The notes beneath the pieces were generated by a model. The model made no database searches, was not told the DNA's origin, and saw only the letters and a program-made list of their open reading frames with translations. This document shows positions 32,649 to 43,403 of a DNA stretch of 64,000 bases, piece by piece. Where the stretch lies: assembly GCA_011799875.1 (NCBI GenBank), contig CM022299.1:337736447-337800446 (forward strand), given 5' to 3'. The stretch's first letter is position 1. Each line of letters begins with the position of its first letter. The position numbers were made by a program, and so were the translations under genes. This stretch comes from Thinopyrum elongatum. Taxonomy: Eukaryota; Streptophyta; Magnoliopsida; Poales; Poaceae.

Positions 32649-32796
32649 CCCTCTGTTCACAAATATAAGATGTTCTAACTTTTTTGTGTACATGATGTAG
32701 ACATGTTTTAGTGTATTTGTTCACTAATTTCTGTGCGTATATGTAGTCTTATATGCAGTAAAATATCGAAAATCATCTTATATTTGTGAACGGAGG
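32649..32796. mobile_element. Stowaway-type MITE in intron 1 of gene 1
   Basis: Inverted ends CCCTCTGTTCACAAATATAA and TTATATTTGTGAACGGAGG enclose about 100 bases. These are typical Triticeae Stowaway (Mariner-class) ends with a mutated left tip and possible TA flanks. Confidence 0.75.
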
Positions 32797-32811
32797 TAGC
32801 AATTCAGTTTT

Positions 32812-32980
32812 GCTAAGTCTCAGTTGATTGAGACTTCGTTATTTCTCAGTCGATGGTAAATCCTTTTGAACTTGCATGAAGATTCGTACAAAATTTTCTT
32901 TTCATTTTTTTCTTTTTCTTCTTATATACTATAACTCTTGACCGAGACTTTGTTAAATCTCAGTTGACTGAGACCTAGCC
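32812..32980. mobile_element. MITE-like element with TCTCAGT inverted ends
   Basis: The left 45 bases (GCTAAGTCTCAGTTGATTGA and on) and the right 45 read in reverse complement (GCTAGGTCTCAGTCAACTGA and on) match closely. It lies 15 bases after the Stowaway element. The superfamily is not assigned. Confidence 0.6.
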
Positions 32981-34291
32981 ACCCCCTTAATAAAATATTG
33001 GTTTCTGTTTGAATTAGAACCAGTTCCGCTGTGGATATGAAGTTCTCAAAGTCATGTCGTGTGAACTAGAAGACCTGAGGATGTGCACTACTAAACTATC
33101 TAGTTGCCGTGTCCTTGTAGCCACATGTCGTGAACAAGTGTCTTCCTATAGCATTGTTGTCAGGCATGTTCTCGAGGGTGTACTTCACCACAACAATTTT
33201 GTGGATGTGCTTTCGATTACTAAGGGTGTGGTTCTTGTAAAGCTTCCCGACAAATCTGATGAGGGCAGTCTTCATCGTCATGTTTATGAGTGGAGAGACC
33301 ACTTTGTTAGGTTCTCCAAGTTCGATGATATGGTGAAGGTTCCGGTAGATATCTCTCATGAAGTCCATGGCTTGGTCAGTTATGTGGGGCACATCCAGTA
33401 GGTCGGTGGCAAGAAATAGTCTGCAGAGTTTAATTACTACAACTTTGCTTGTCTGTAGTAAGTAATATTGTTCAGTATTTGATTTGTGTGTGTGAACCAT
33501 GTATGTGTTAGTACTGCCACTTTTTTTGTGTGGTGAATCTGGAGAACACTCTATGTTAATGTTTGTCCACTCAATTCAGTCTGTATATTTTGAAGTATCC
33601 AGGTCATCTTTTTTTTTGTGGATGCTGGGAGTTATGGTTACACTCCAATATATGTATGCATTGCAGGTTTTATCGTACCCACCAGGATTACCAGTCCCAC
33701 GGATGTTTGATCCATACGAGTTGTCACAACCTTTGGACTACCCTGCTTGTGGGAGTAAGGGGGGCCCTGCATGCCACCCGTAATTGGATGAACAACCTTT
33801 AATTTGGAACTTGAACATAGTGATATCCTGGTAAGGATTCACCCGTGTCACATAAAGTAAATATCATTGATTAACTGTCATGTTTTCTTACTTTTGCTGC
33901 AATTTTACGATGCAGGTTTTTCCATGTCACATTCGTTACAGAATAAACTGTTTGGTTTGCTGTATGGTGGTTATTTTAGTAGGTTTCACTTCTTATGACG
34001 TGCCAATAACGAAGCCACTATCGATCACGTATTACTGGACAAAATTCAATCAGTCTGTTGTCTGAGTACAATCTGAAGCCCTCTGATCAACTGAAGTTTG
34101 CTTTAACAAACATGCCAGAATTAGTCCTCGCCTTGAAAAGAATGAAAGAAAAGGCCTGGATCAGGTCACGGAGACGGGGGAAGTTCCAATTGCTTAGGTG
34201 CACTGTCACTTAAGAAGGATATGTAGCAAAGTTACAAAGCTGAAGTCTGAAATCATAGTAGACCAGAGACGAGCGTTGCTATCTTGCACAT

Positions 34292-35883
34292 TGAAAGGAT
34301 CGAGAAGAGGTGTCTAGAGGGGGGTGATTAGACCCTCAACAAAGAAAAGTAGCAGTTTTTAAGTTCTTCAAGTTAAGGTGGAGTTTTAGCACAAGTTTAA
34401 ACATTCACAATACATTTCAAGCAAGCATGGCAAGAGTATATGAGCAGCGGAAAGTAAAGCATGCAACTTGCAAGAATGTAAAGGGATGGGATTGGAGTGT
34501 GCAAACGCAATTGGAGACACGGAGATTTTTGGCGTGGTTCCGATAGGTGGTGCTATCGTACATCCACGTTGGTGGAGACTTCAACCCACGAAGGGTAACG
34601 GTTGCGCGAGTCCACGGAGGGCTCCACCCATGAAGGGTCCATGAAGAAGCAACCTTGTCTGTCCCACCATGGCCATCGCCCACGAAGGACTTGCCTCACT
34701 TGGGTAGATCTTCATGAAGTAGGTGATCTCCTTGCCCTTACAAACTCCTTGGTTCAACTCCACAATCTTGACAGAGGCTCCCAAGTAACACCTAACCAAT
34801 CTAGGAGACACCACTCTCCAAAAGGTAATAGATGGTGTGTTGATGATGAAATCCTTGCTCTTGTGCTTCAAATGATAGTCTCCCCAACACTCAACTCTTT
34901 CTCACAGATTTGGATATGGTGGAAAGATGATTTGAGTGGAAACCAACTTGGGGAAGGCTAGAGATCAAGATTCTAGTGGTTGGATTGGAATGGCTTGGTC
35001 TCAACACATGAGTTGGTGGTTCTCTCTCAGAAAATGAGTAGTGGAAGTGTAGGCACGTTTTGATGGCTCTCTCACAAATGGAGAAGGGGGTGGAGGGATA
35101 TTTATAGCCTCCACACAAAATCTAACCGTTACACACAATTTACCAAACTCGGTGGGACCGAATAGTGAAACTCGGTCAGACCGATTCAGTTCAAAATGTG
35201 AACGTTAGGATTTTCGGTGGGACCGACAAAGTCAACTCGGTGGGACCGATGTGCTAGGGTTAGGGTAAAACCTCATCTCGGTTTGACTGATTACACAAAC
35301 TCGGTGAGACCGATTTTAGTAATAAGCAAACAGAGAGTTGGCCAAGCAAACTCGGTGGGGCCGACTACCTATTTCGGTGAGACCGAAATAATTGCAGTAG
35401 GTAATAGAGAGTTTGCAAGCCCATCTCGGTGAGACTGAGATCCCATCGGTAAGACCAAACTGATTAGGGTTTCTGGCAGTGGCTATGTCAAGTGAACTCA
35501 GTGGCGCCGGATAAATCAAATCGGTGGGGCCGAGTTTGACTTTAGGTTTAGTACATATGTGGAAATGAGAAAGTGGGTGAGGGCTTTTGGAGCATATCAC
35601 TAAGCATTTTGAGCAAGCAAGCCATTTAGCAACACCTCATCCCCTTTTAATAGTATTGGCTTTTCCTATGGACTCAATGTGATCTTGGATCACTAAAATG
35701 AAAATGTAGAGTCTTGAGCTTTTGCCAATATGTGACCTTAGCATCTTGAAGGGGTTCCACATCCTCTTGTCCTGCCACTCCACTGTTGAACTCATCTGAA
35801 ATATACTAGATGAAAGTATTAGTCCAACAAGACATATGTTGACATTAATTACCAAAATCACCCAGGGAGCACTTGTGCTTTCA
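34292..35883 (-). mobile_element. Solo LTR in gene 1 (TSD CACAT)
   Basis: A 1592-bp LTR with ends TGAAAG...CTTTCA is flanked by perfect CACAT at 34287-34291 and 35884-35888. No internal domain is present, so it is a recombination product. A TATA box in minus sense (GGCTATAAATATCCC at 35097-35109) suggests minus orientation. It contains an array of TCGGT-NNN-ACCGA palindromes at 35150-35540. Family not assigned. Confidence 0.9.
35150..35545. repeat. Array of TCGGTNNNACCGA palindromes
   Basis: At least ten irregularly spaced copies of a short dyad such as TCGGTGGGACCGA or TCGGTGAGACCGA occur inside the solo LTR, some degenerate (TCGGTCAGACCGA, TCGGTGGGGCCGA). Confidence 0.85.
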
Positions 35884-37227
35884 CACATCAGTACCACCTC
35901 CAGCATCGGATCACGCACCGACACCTGCTCCGACACCGGCACTGGCTCTAGCACTAACAGTGACAACACCTTAGTCTGATCCACCAGAGGATTGGGCACC
36001 GACCTCATCAGCGGATCGGGCACCGACACGGGCACCTTCTCCGACACCGGCACTAGCTCTAGAAGGAGCACCGTCTCTGGTAGCTGTAGTGGCACTACCA
36101 GTCGCACTGCCACAGGCACCAGCAAAGGCTCCGGCACCTCCAACAACACTTGAACTTACACTTGCATCTGCTCCGGCCCATGCAGAGGCAACGGAACTAG
36201 CACTTGCACCGGCTACTGACTGGTGTTGTTGTGAAAACCGGCAGACCTTGGGGTAGGGGTCCCGAGCTTTGGATCTCGGACAGATGGTAACAGGAACAAG
36301 GAGACGATGTTTACCCAAGTTCGGGCCCTCTTAATGGAGGTAAAACCCTACGTCTTGCCCTTTTTTATATTAATGGAGATGTATCAAGTACAGAGTTGAT
36401 CTACCTCGAGACCATAAGATGTGTTCTAACTCTAGGGCTAGGAGAATGCTATTGTGTTGAAGTCCCCCCTATGGGCTAAACCCTTTGGCTTATATATATG
36501 CCAGGTAGGGCTCCTAGGGTTACAAGGTCGGTATCCAAGTGTGGAGGCGGTAGGAGAAATCTTGGAGTGTATGCCAAGTCTTCGGTAGATGCGGTCTTGA
36601 TCATGCCTCCATCGTACAGCTTCCAGAGTCCATCTTGAGATGAACGAAGGCCCACCAGCCGAGCCTGAGGAGCATAGCCAACTAGGCTCGTACCCCCTAC
36701 TCCAGGACACCGTCAACTGGGTTGCAGTTCGCACTGCATATACCAAAGTCCTTACAAAAACTGACTTCTCCACCTTCTTGGTAAGCATTGGTAGCCCAAG
36801 TGCTTCGTTCTTTTTCCTTTCCATGTTGTTTCACATGATTCACTGTGCTGATCTAACAGTTTGTTTATGTCTTCTTGTTTGCAAATAGAGAGTTCCTAGA
36901 GCAATGAGGGAGTCGTTCAATAATCCGGGCGACCGTGGCCAAGTTTCTCTTACCATGCGCAACCTTGGTGTGAATGAACCTATGCAATATATCATAAGTA
37001 GAAAGGATGGTCACATGATGATTGATTCTAAAGGGTGGTCAAGGTTCAAAACTCGATCAAATCTTGCGGTTGGGGATGATTTCAAAATCGAACTTTCACA
37101 GCAAGGAGAGCTGGTCCTTATTAACTGTGAAATTCTTCAGTGGCAGCATGCAACTGCCGAACTGATCTATCCTCCGAGAGATTTTGATGTAATATGTCAT
37201 GGTGAAACAAGTGTCTTGTGTGTATAA
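35884..37227 (+). pseudogene. B3-like gene 1, Pro/Ala-rich exon and B3 domain
   Basis: The frame continues from before the solo LTR with low-complexity Pro/Ala/Leu/Thr sequence (APTPAPTPALALAL), one stop at about 35968, and ends APATDW at the second solo LTR. Beyond it, after the TSD, the frame goes on: VAVRTAYTKVLTKTDFSTFL, donor GTAAGC at 36781. The exon from 36889 begins RVPRAMRESFNNPGDRGQVS and encodes YIISRKDGHMMIDSKGWSRF and NLAVGDDFKIELSQQGELVL, ending with a stop at 37227. The order (KVL..DFS, RVP, GW..F, L.VGD) is that of the plant B3 DNA-binding domain. Such proteins act as nuclear transcription factors. Two insertions and a stop break this copy. Confidence 0.65.
36224..36715. mobile_element. 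Second solo LTR in gene 1 (TSD ACTGG)
   Basis: A 492-bp segment starting TGTTGTTGTG and ending ACACCGTCA is flanked by perfect ACTGG at 36219-36223 and 36716-36720. Removing it and one ACTGG restores GAC TGG GTT in the B3 reading frame. A TATATATAT core lies near 36490. The sequence AAGTTCGGGCCCTC with AGGTAAAACCCTACGTC is a familiar cereal LTR motif; family not assigned. Confidence 0.85.
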
Positions 37228-37639
37228 ATAGTTCTAGTGAAAGAATTGCAACTCTGATTGCTGGTTAGGAACTGTCGTTCGATTTCAGTCTAACGGCTGT
37301 CATATTTCATTTAATTTTTTGTCTTTGCCTTGCGGTAGCATCTAAAACCAGCGCCGTCCTGGTCGCATGCATTATTTACCAGATGAAATGCGCTGACTTA
37401 GAACACATGGGCCCCGGAACATGCAGGCCCATCGGCCCATTGGCACAAAGTCAAGAGCCGTCAGCCTATCTGAGTATTTTATTCTCACCTAAACCCCACA
37501 TTTATCTATATATATTCCCCTTGATTTTTCTTATGTACAAAGTTGTGATATAAAAGATTTTTATATTTCTTTACAGAGGTAGTATCTCTCAATCAAAAAT
37601 ATATTTATGTGTAACTAGTTACTCCTGCCTATCTTCTTC
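37228..37639. other. 3' region of gene 1 and intergenic sequence
   Basis: This is the AT-rich downstream region of gene 1. No further coding or repeat feature is supported. Confidence 0.4.
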
Positions 37640-37902
37640 ATTTCATTGATATGCGGGACATCCAACAACCACGTCCACGTGGCATGCACCAAATTAGAGT
37701 GCACAACTGCACTGTAGACTCACCCCAGTCGTAGCGCCACAGTAATGCCCAATGAGTCGTCAAATCACAAAACCCTACCTTTCCAGCAGTAGCAGTAAGC
37801 TGGACGGACGAAGCAGCAATATTTCAGTAGACCTCAATCCCCTTCTCCCTCATCTGCTTGTTTAGAGAAAACCACCTCTCGGTGATTGCTTAGGGTTTTC
37901 TC
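37640..37902 (+). promoter_or_regulatory. Promoter and leader of B3-like gene 2 (block copy 2)
   Basis: It is homologous to the block ahead of gene 1: GGCATGCACCAAATTAGAGT, AATGCCCAATGAG, TCAAATCACAAAACCC and TGGACGGACGAAGCA are shared in order. It leads directly to an ATG at 37903. Confidence 0.6.
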
Positions 37903-39285
37903 ATGGAGAACCAGGTACAAATTCTTTATCCATGCCTGATAAATCCTAGTCCCTTTGACGCCGGTAATACTAGGATGGCAACCACCGCCGTTGATGCATT
38001 TTTCTTTGTACTGAATCTATTGTGTTTCATTTGCAGTGCCCAATGTGTGAGCACCCTACAGGTTTGTGCGCCCATGGTGAGATGCCAGACTTGTTCCTTC
38101 TCATCCTAACACAGGATTTCAAAAAGCGCACGGTATGTTCCTAGAATCCTCTTTTCTATCCATGAGGGTTGGGGTTTTTGAACAAGCTATCGACTAATTT
38201 GGAAATTTGGATTGCTATATTTGGATAAAAGGTACTGGTACCATGCTCAACACTAACATGAAAGAGGAAATTATTTCTAGATTTGGATAGCAAATAAATT
38301 GTGTTCTCATATTATTTTTCCTGCAGTGCATCCCTTCCTCTGCCAGAAGACATGTACTCAAGAAGGTCAGCCTTTCCATAACTGAATACACCAGTATAAT
38401 GGTCACATTGGAGACACGCCATGGATATAAGTTCATAGTTGGGTTTCATGAACCAACAAGATCGCTGCTTTTTATGGCCAAACTTGGATAATCTTTGTCA
38501 ACTGTTACAGACTGAAAGTTGGCACACGAATGTTGATGGAAATAGCAGAACCTGGTCTTATAATCCATGTGACCTTCCACCCCGACGTCGTTCCAGTAGT
38601 TCATCCATGTTAGTTTTGTATCTGGTTCTTGCATGTTGCCTCTATTACTTTGTAATCCACATATTCTGTCTAACTAATCACAATTTGACTTTAGAAGTAG
38701 CAACAATTTGTGATTCCCTTCTCTCACAATGAAGCTACTTCTAATTAATAGTTCTTATAATTGGTGACACACCTAGGTTATTACAAAGTGCAGGAAACTA
38801 CTCGTCTGTTATTTGATAAGAACTTGATGGTTACTGATGGCATTGATGTTGACTGGGATGACATCCACCATTTCCTACACTTTATTGATCGTCTTGAGGA
38901 TCGTGTGGAGCATTTCAATGGTGGAAAGCCACGTGGGATATGTGTGCCACGGGTGCACATGTTGAATAGGTCCAACCGTGTCAAGAAACTGATGGTACGA
39001 GTTGTTTTCTGTTATATATGTTGTTCATAAACTCTTGCTTATACATTGTTTTACAGTTGTGTTCTTCTTGAAACAGAAACTGCCCAGTTTTATTGTTCCT
39101 ATACAGATACCTAACCATGTCGAGTCAGACTTGCAATTGGTCACAACATGATGTTTATTTCGACCCACTCCATTTCCCTTGGAGGTGAAAAGATGCTTAT
39201 TCATGGGTGGTCTCAAATCATGAAGGCACGTCGATCTTGGAGAATAGGATAAAAGGTTATGTTCATGCTTTTCCATGGCTCTGAA
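37903..39285 (+). pseudogene. B3-like gene 2, five exons with two B3-like segments, frameshifted
   Basis: Exons by splice sites and phase: 37903-37914 (MENQ), 38037-38132, 38327-38608, 38777-38994, 39077-39285. The N-terminus has CPMCEHPTGLCAH, a spaced Cys/His cluster. Then comes a first B3-like segment: FLLILTQDFKKRT joins CIPSSARRHVLKKVSLS, then VTLETRHGYKFIVGFHE. After a one-base loss near 38486 it continues IIFVNCYRLKVGTRMLMEIA. Exon 4 is YYKVQETTRLLFDKNLMVTD...NRVKKLM. Exon 5 opens a second B3-like segment (PSFIVPIQIPNHVESDLQLV, then in another frame KMLIHGWSQIMKARRSWRIG, a stop, KVMFMLFHGSE) and ends at a GTGAG donor. Proteins with several B3 domains are known in the plant REM class. 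Two frameshifts and a stop make this copy a probable pseudogene. Confidence 0.55.
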
Positions 39286-39532
39286 GTGAGTATCCTATTT
39301 ATTGACCACATTGTGAGATGAAGCCACTTTCAGAAAGTTGTGAATGCACGGGGTGGCGCCTGGGGCTTGGTGGCCTCACCCTTCATTAACTGTAGGCAAA
39401 GTAGCATTGTTCGAGGCGTGCCTTGTATGGTTGAACCTGTATAAGTACTCATAGTGCTTTCAGCTATGGTTGTTAAGTGCTCCTACTGCTTTTAGTTAAG
39501 GTTGTTAAGTACTCCTGCTGCTTTTACAGTCT
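39286..39532. other. Downstream of gene 2
   Basis: No gene is recognised. A short direct duplication (GGTTGTTAAGTRCTCCTRCTGCTTTT) lies at about 39466-39525. Confidence 0.4.
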
Positions 39533-40030
39533 ATCGTGTTTCTTCAGTCTCTTCTTCCTCCAGCCGCCAAAAACAAACCAGCACCAGTGGGGCCGCCTGC
39601 TCCCACCTCCCACGGCTGGCTGCGCCTCAACGCACGCATCACTGCCCCATCGTCTCCTACCGACGGCAGCCCTACCCCGCACCCGAACCAGTTAACCCTC
39701 GTACTCCCCTTCGCCCGCGACTTCACTGTCGCATCTTCCCCGGCTCCTGTTTGTTCCCGTCTGAGGCCTCGCTGTCGTCCTCCGTGCGCCTTGGTGCGCT
39801 CACCGCGGTGCGACCGTCTGGCGTTGTCAACATGGTTAACAAATGAGAGGAATCGGGAGAGGACCGTACATGGAGAGGATGACAATAGGGACCCACCATG
39901 TCCATGGCCGTACACAAGCAAGTTCCACATCATTTTATACAAGCAAAAAAAGAAAAATGCTTCCTCCTAGTGGTTTGCTGACATCTGGGACCCATGCAAT
40001 TGTCAGCGTAATCAATAGACAAGAGAACTA
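39533..40030. repeat. Unclassified repeat, copy 1
   Basis: GC-rich block with CTTCTTCCTCCAGCCGCC, CTCCCACCTCCCACGG and GAACCAGTTAACCCTCGTAC. Related blocks lie at 40725-41250 and 41268-41840. Open frames here are not conserved between copies, so I do not call genes. Confidence 0.65.
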
Positions 40031-40724
40031 CACATGAGCAGCTGACACCTGGGACCTAGCAGTTTGAGCAGTTTTTTTTGTTATTGTTGACACGGAGCAG
40101 GGTATCAACTGGGTTCTGGCCCATCTAGCCCAGGCTTCTATTTTAAGTTAACCACATGACCAGCCCAGCTATTTTTTGCTTGTGAAAATGGCTAGCCCGG
40201 TTTAGTTTTTTTGAAGAATACTCAATCCAGGCCAACCCAACCCAAGCCAACCCAACCCAGGCCAACTTATTTTTCTCCGCCCTGCTGGGCTGCAACTCTT
40301 TCTAGACGGCTGCAAATCTTAAAAGTAATATGAAATGGGCCGTAAACATAAAAAACACACGACAAATTGGCAATTACTTTCAAATTTCTGATTTATTTTC
40401 ACATTTTCAGATTTCTAATTTCATTGGGTTTTAACCTAATTTAAATATATTATGAAATTACTTTAAATATATTTCGGTATTAAAAATAGTTTGCTCCCCA
40501 CCGAAATATGCAAAATTTAATTTAAATTTTTAACCCTGTCCGTGGCCAACAAAAAGAAAATGGACTGCAATAAATTGCATAAGAATTTGCAAATGAGCTG
40601 TAAATTGTTAAAAAAATAGCAAATGGGCTGCATGTTGTCCGCCACAGATAGGGAGGCTGACTTGTGGGACTATTAAGTTGACGTGTATGCAAGAATTTTT
40701 TTTCCTTATTATATATTAGTGAAC
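40031..40724. other. AT-rich non-coding stretch
   Basis: It contains GCCCAGGCC/CAACCCAACCCAAGCC-type short repeats at 40225-40270 and AAATGGGCTG-type repeats, but no gene. Confidence 0.45.
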
Positions 40725-41840
40725 AAACGATTCTAGCATAAGTGACTATTCGATGTCAATCCAACGGTCGTCATGCTTCTTCAATCTCTAATCTTCTTGC
40801 TCCAGCCGGCAAATCCAGCGCCGGCGGGACAACCTGCTCCCGCCTCCCGTGGATGGCTGTGCTGCCGCATAGGTCTCATCGTCCCATCCTACTCCCACCG
40901 TTGGCCAGGCCATCCCACTACTCACCCACATCCCTCCACCGTCGTCCACCCCGTTGGTGCTCTCGGCGCGGCGTGGTCAACATGGTCAACAAACGACAAC
41001 CATCGGAAGAGGGATGTACGTGGAGAGACTGACAGTAGGGACCCACATGGTCCATGGCCGCACGCAACCAAGTGCCTCCTTATCACGCAAAAAAATGATT
41101 CCTCCCTCTGACAGCTGGGACCCACCAGCTATATCTTTGCACGAAAGGAAGTGCCTCCTTATTAAGTGAAAAATGAAGATTGCTCCCCATGACAACTGGG
41201 GCCCACCAGATTTGGAGGCTGACTTGTGGGCCTACTAAGTTGACACGTATGCATGGCTTTGTCAATTTACTCAACAAACGATTATATCAGCAGTGACCGT
41301 TGGATGTTAATCCAACGGTCGTGCTGCTTCTTCAACCTCTAATTTTCTTGCTCCAACCGCCCAAACCAGCGCCGACGGGACTGTGTGCTCCTACCTCCCG
41401 TGGTCGGCTATGCTGCCACGCATGCCTCACCGCCTGACCCTAATCCCACTGTTGTCCAGGCCTTCCCTCTACTCACCACACCCCATGTTATTCTCCGGCG
41501 ACGTCATCCTCACACCGCAGCCGAACCAGTGAACCCTCGTACTCCCCTCCCGTGGACATCCACTGTTGTATCTTCCTTGGCCCCACGTCGTTCCCTTCTT
41601 GGGCTTCCCCGTCATCCACCGCCTGGGTGATGTCGGCGCGGCGTGGTCAACGTGATCAATGAACGACAACCATCAGAAGAGGACTGTACGCGGTGAGGCT
41701 GATAGCTAGACCCACCAGCTACATCTTCGCACGCAAGGAAGTGCCTCCTTATTAGGCGCAAAAAAGATTCCTCCCCTGACAGCTCGACCCACCAGCTATA
41801 TCTTCGCATGCAAGGAAGTGCCTCCTTATCCACCTTGACA
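40725..41840. repeat. Unclassified repeat, copies 2 and 3 in tandem
   Basis: Two copies are offset by about 545 bases. Each begins with AACAAACGATT, then TTGGATGTTAATCCAACGGT-like sequence, TCTTCTTGCTCCAGCC-like sequence, a middle GC-rich block, and an end with GGACCCACCAGCTATATCTT. Smaller duplications of the last motif with GGAAGTGCCTCCTTATTA occur at 41110-41165, 41720-41755 and 41795-41830. Confidence 0.65.
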
Positions 41841-42059
41841 GTTGGGACCCACCCGGTCTAAGTGTACATGGTGTTGTCTGTCTGGTCACAAACATGCATG
41901 TAGCATTGTCTGTCTAGTCGCAAACATGTATGTAGCATTATCTGTCTGCCATGATGAACCGTGGCCGAGTAAGGAGCGGTAGCAGTTCAGACAGTCCCGT
42001 CTAAATCTTGTACACATACGTACAACCACGCTGCAAAAAAGACGGCCACGTACGTACAT

Positions 42060-42485
42060 ACGGGCGTGGTCTCAAACGCATACGCCGATGGTGACCTGTT
42101 CATCGGCAGCCAACAGGCTGGGTCAGAATGGAGAAACAACGCCGTGTTCATCGGGAGGCAACCGACTGGTTCAGAATGCGTCTTGTTCAACGAGAGCCAA
42201 CCGACTTGGACGGAACAGCCGAAACGGGGTCTAGCATACCGCAGAATAGAGGAAACGGCCTTCTGTTCAACCGCCTACGGTAAAAACAGGATCCTCTTCA
42301 TCGGGAGGGGTCTGGCGTACTACAAAATAGAGGAAACATACTTTAGTTCAACCACCTATGGTTGAAACGGGGTCATATTCATCAGGAGGGGTGTGGCATA
42401 CCACAAAATGGAGGAAACAGACTTCTCTTCGAGTACCTACGGTCAAAACGGGGTCCTGTTCATCGGGAGGGGTGTGGCATCCCGC
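42060..42485. repeat. 81-bp tandem repeat
   Basis: Three to four copies contain TTCATCGGGAGGGGTGTGGC (near 42298, 42379 and 42460), with diverged copies upstream at about 42095-42230. Because 81 is a multiple of three, the plus frames stay open with a 27-residue period. No protein is inferred. Confidence 0.7.
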
Positions 42486-42860
42486 AAAACAGGACTCCAC
42501 GGGCTACTGTTCATCCGCCGTCGACTTTCTCAGCCTCCACCAGCTACTGTTCATTCACCATCGACTTCCTCCAGCCTCCACCGGCTACTGTACATCCAGC
42601 CTCCATGGGGTCCTGTTCATCCACCCCCAACCGGTTGGGGTGTGGCGGCCTCCTCTCAGGGTCCTGTTCATCCAGCGGCAACCACCTACACAGCCGGGGT
42701 CTTGTTCATCCAACCCCCATCAGGAACTGTTCATCCATAGGCAACCAACTGTCTGGACTCGCCACACGTCTCAACTCGTTCTACGTATCGCGCGCGGAAG
42801 CAACGGGCATTGTTCATCCAGAAGCAACCCAACACCGCCTAGCTAAGTCTCGCATGGGGG
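42486..42860. repeat. Irregular array of CTGTTCATCC motifs
   Basis: At least ten copies of CTGTTCATCC or one-base variants occur at irregular spacing, with short flanking duplications such as CAGCCTCCACCRGCTACTGT. Confidence 0.7.
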
Positions 42861-42864
42861 CTCG

Positions 42865-42985
42865 ATCGGCTTCACTAAGCAACGAAGGGATCAATCTGGT
42901 TCAGTTAGCAACGAAGGAATCAATCGGGTTCAGTTAGCAGCGAAGGAACCAATCGGCTTCAGTTAGCAGCGAAGGGATCAATCGG
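42865..42985. repeat. 29-bp tandem repeat
   Basis: Four copies of TCAGTTAGCARCGAAGGRAT with CAATCGGGT spacing at a 29-base period. Confidence 0.75.
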
Positions 42986-43034
42986 CTTCAATATATTGTG
43001 GGATCGATCGATCGCTCGGGTTCAGTAAGAGAAC

Positions 43035-43040
<6 letters not shown>

Positions 43041-43071
<31 letters not shown>
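43041..43071. repeat. AC microsatellite
   Basis: An uninterrupted CA/AC run of about 30 bases. Confidence 0.95.
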
Positions 43072-43074
<3 letters not shown>

Positions 43075-43139
43075 TAAGAGGGAAACGCGCAAACCACACT
43101 GCATCGCTCGGCCCCGACCACCCACCGTACAGGGAACTC

Positions 43140-43403
43140 CCTGAATTTTTCCATGACCTCACTTCTACCATGATTTTTTATGTCATGGACGACCCAAAGA
43201 AAGTCATGCAGGTGCGTCTCCGGCCCGCACAGAATGAAAAGCCCATTTTCTGTTATAATTTTTTGTCATGGAAGTAGGGGCCCACCACATGTATGATGAT
43301 ACATGTCTTTGTCACAATTATCATCATAGAAGTGTCATAACCATGACATAATTTTTTTTCGTTCGGGCCATAATGTCACGGATGTGTCTGTTTTTTTGTA
43401 GTG
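43140..43403. mobile_element. Right terminus of a CACTA-type DNA transposon
   Basis: The sequence ends TTTTTTTGTAGTG at 43403, the reverse complement of a CACTACAAAAAAA terminus. The last 260 bases carry CATGACA/TGTCATGG subterminal motifs in both directions. The left end of the element is not found in the window; the repeats at 39.5-43 kb may be part of it. Confidence 0.7.

Larger units (their letters stand above)
32116..34291 (+). pseudogene. B3-like gene 1, 5' exons (broken)
   Basis: Exon 1 (32116-32284) starts MDPGAPAKV. A run of seven A's at 32159-32165 shifts the frame; beyond it is GPKKRKHPAE, a nuclear-localisation-like cluster, then SKAPSPGSLVKSVQ and a GTAATA donor. A second exon candidate (from 33018 or 33024 to 33401, in phase) encodes FRCGYEVLKVMSCELEDLRM and stops at 33399. 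Further exon-like pieces are 33667-33754 (YPPGLPVPRMFDPYELS, donor GTAAGG), about 34060-34197 (DQLKFALTNMPELVLALKRM, basic end) and 34198-34291 after a CTTAG acceptor (KLKSEIIVDQRRALLS). The last runs in frame across the solo LTR into 35884. I do not recognise domains in these 5' exons; linking them to the B3 exon is inference. Confidence 0.45.
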
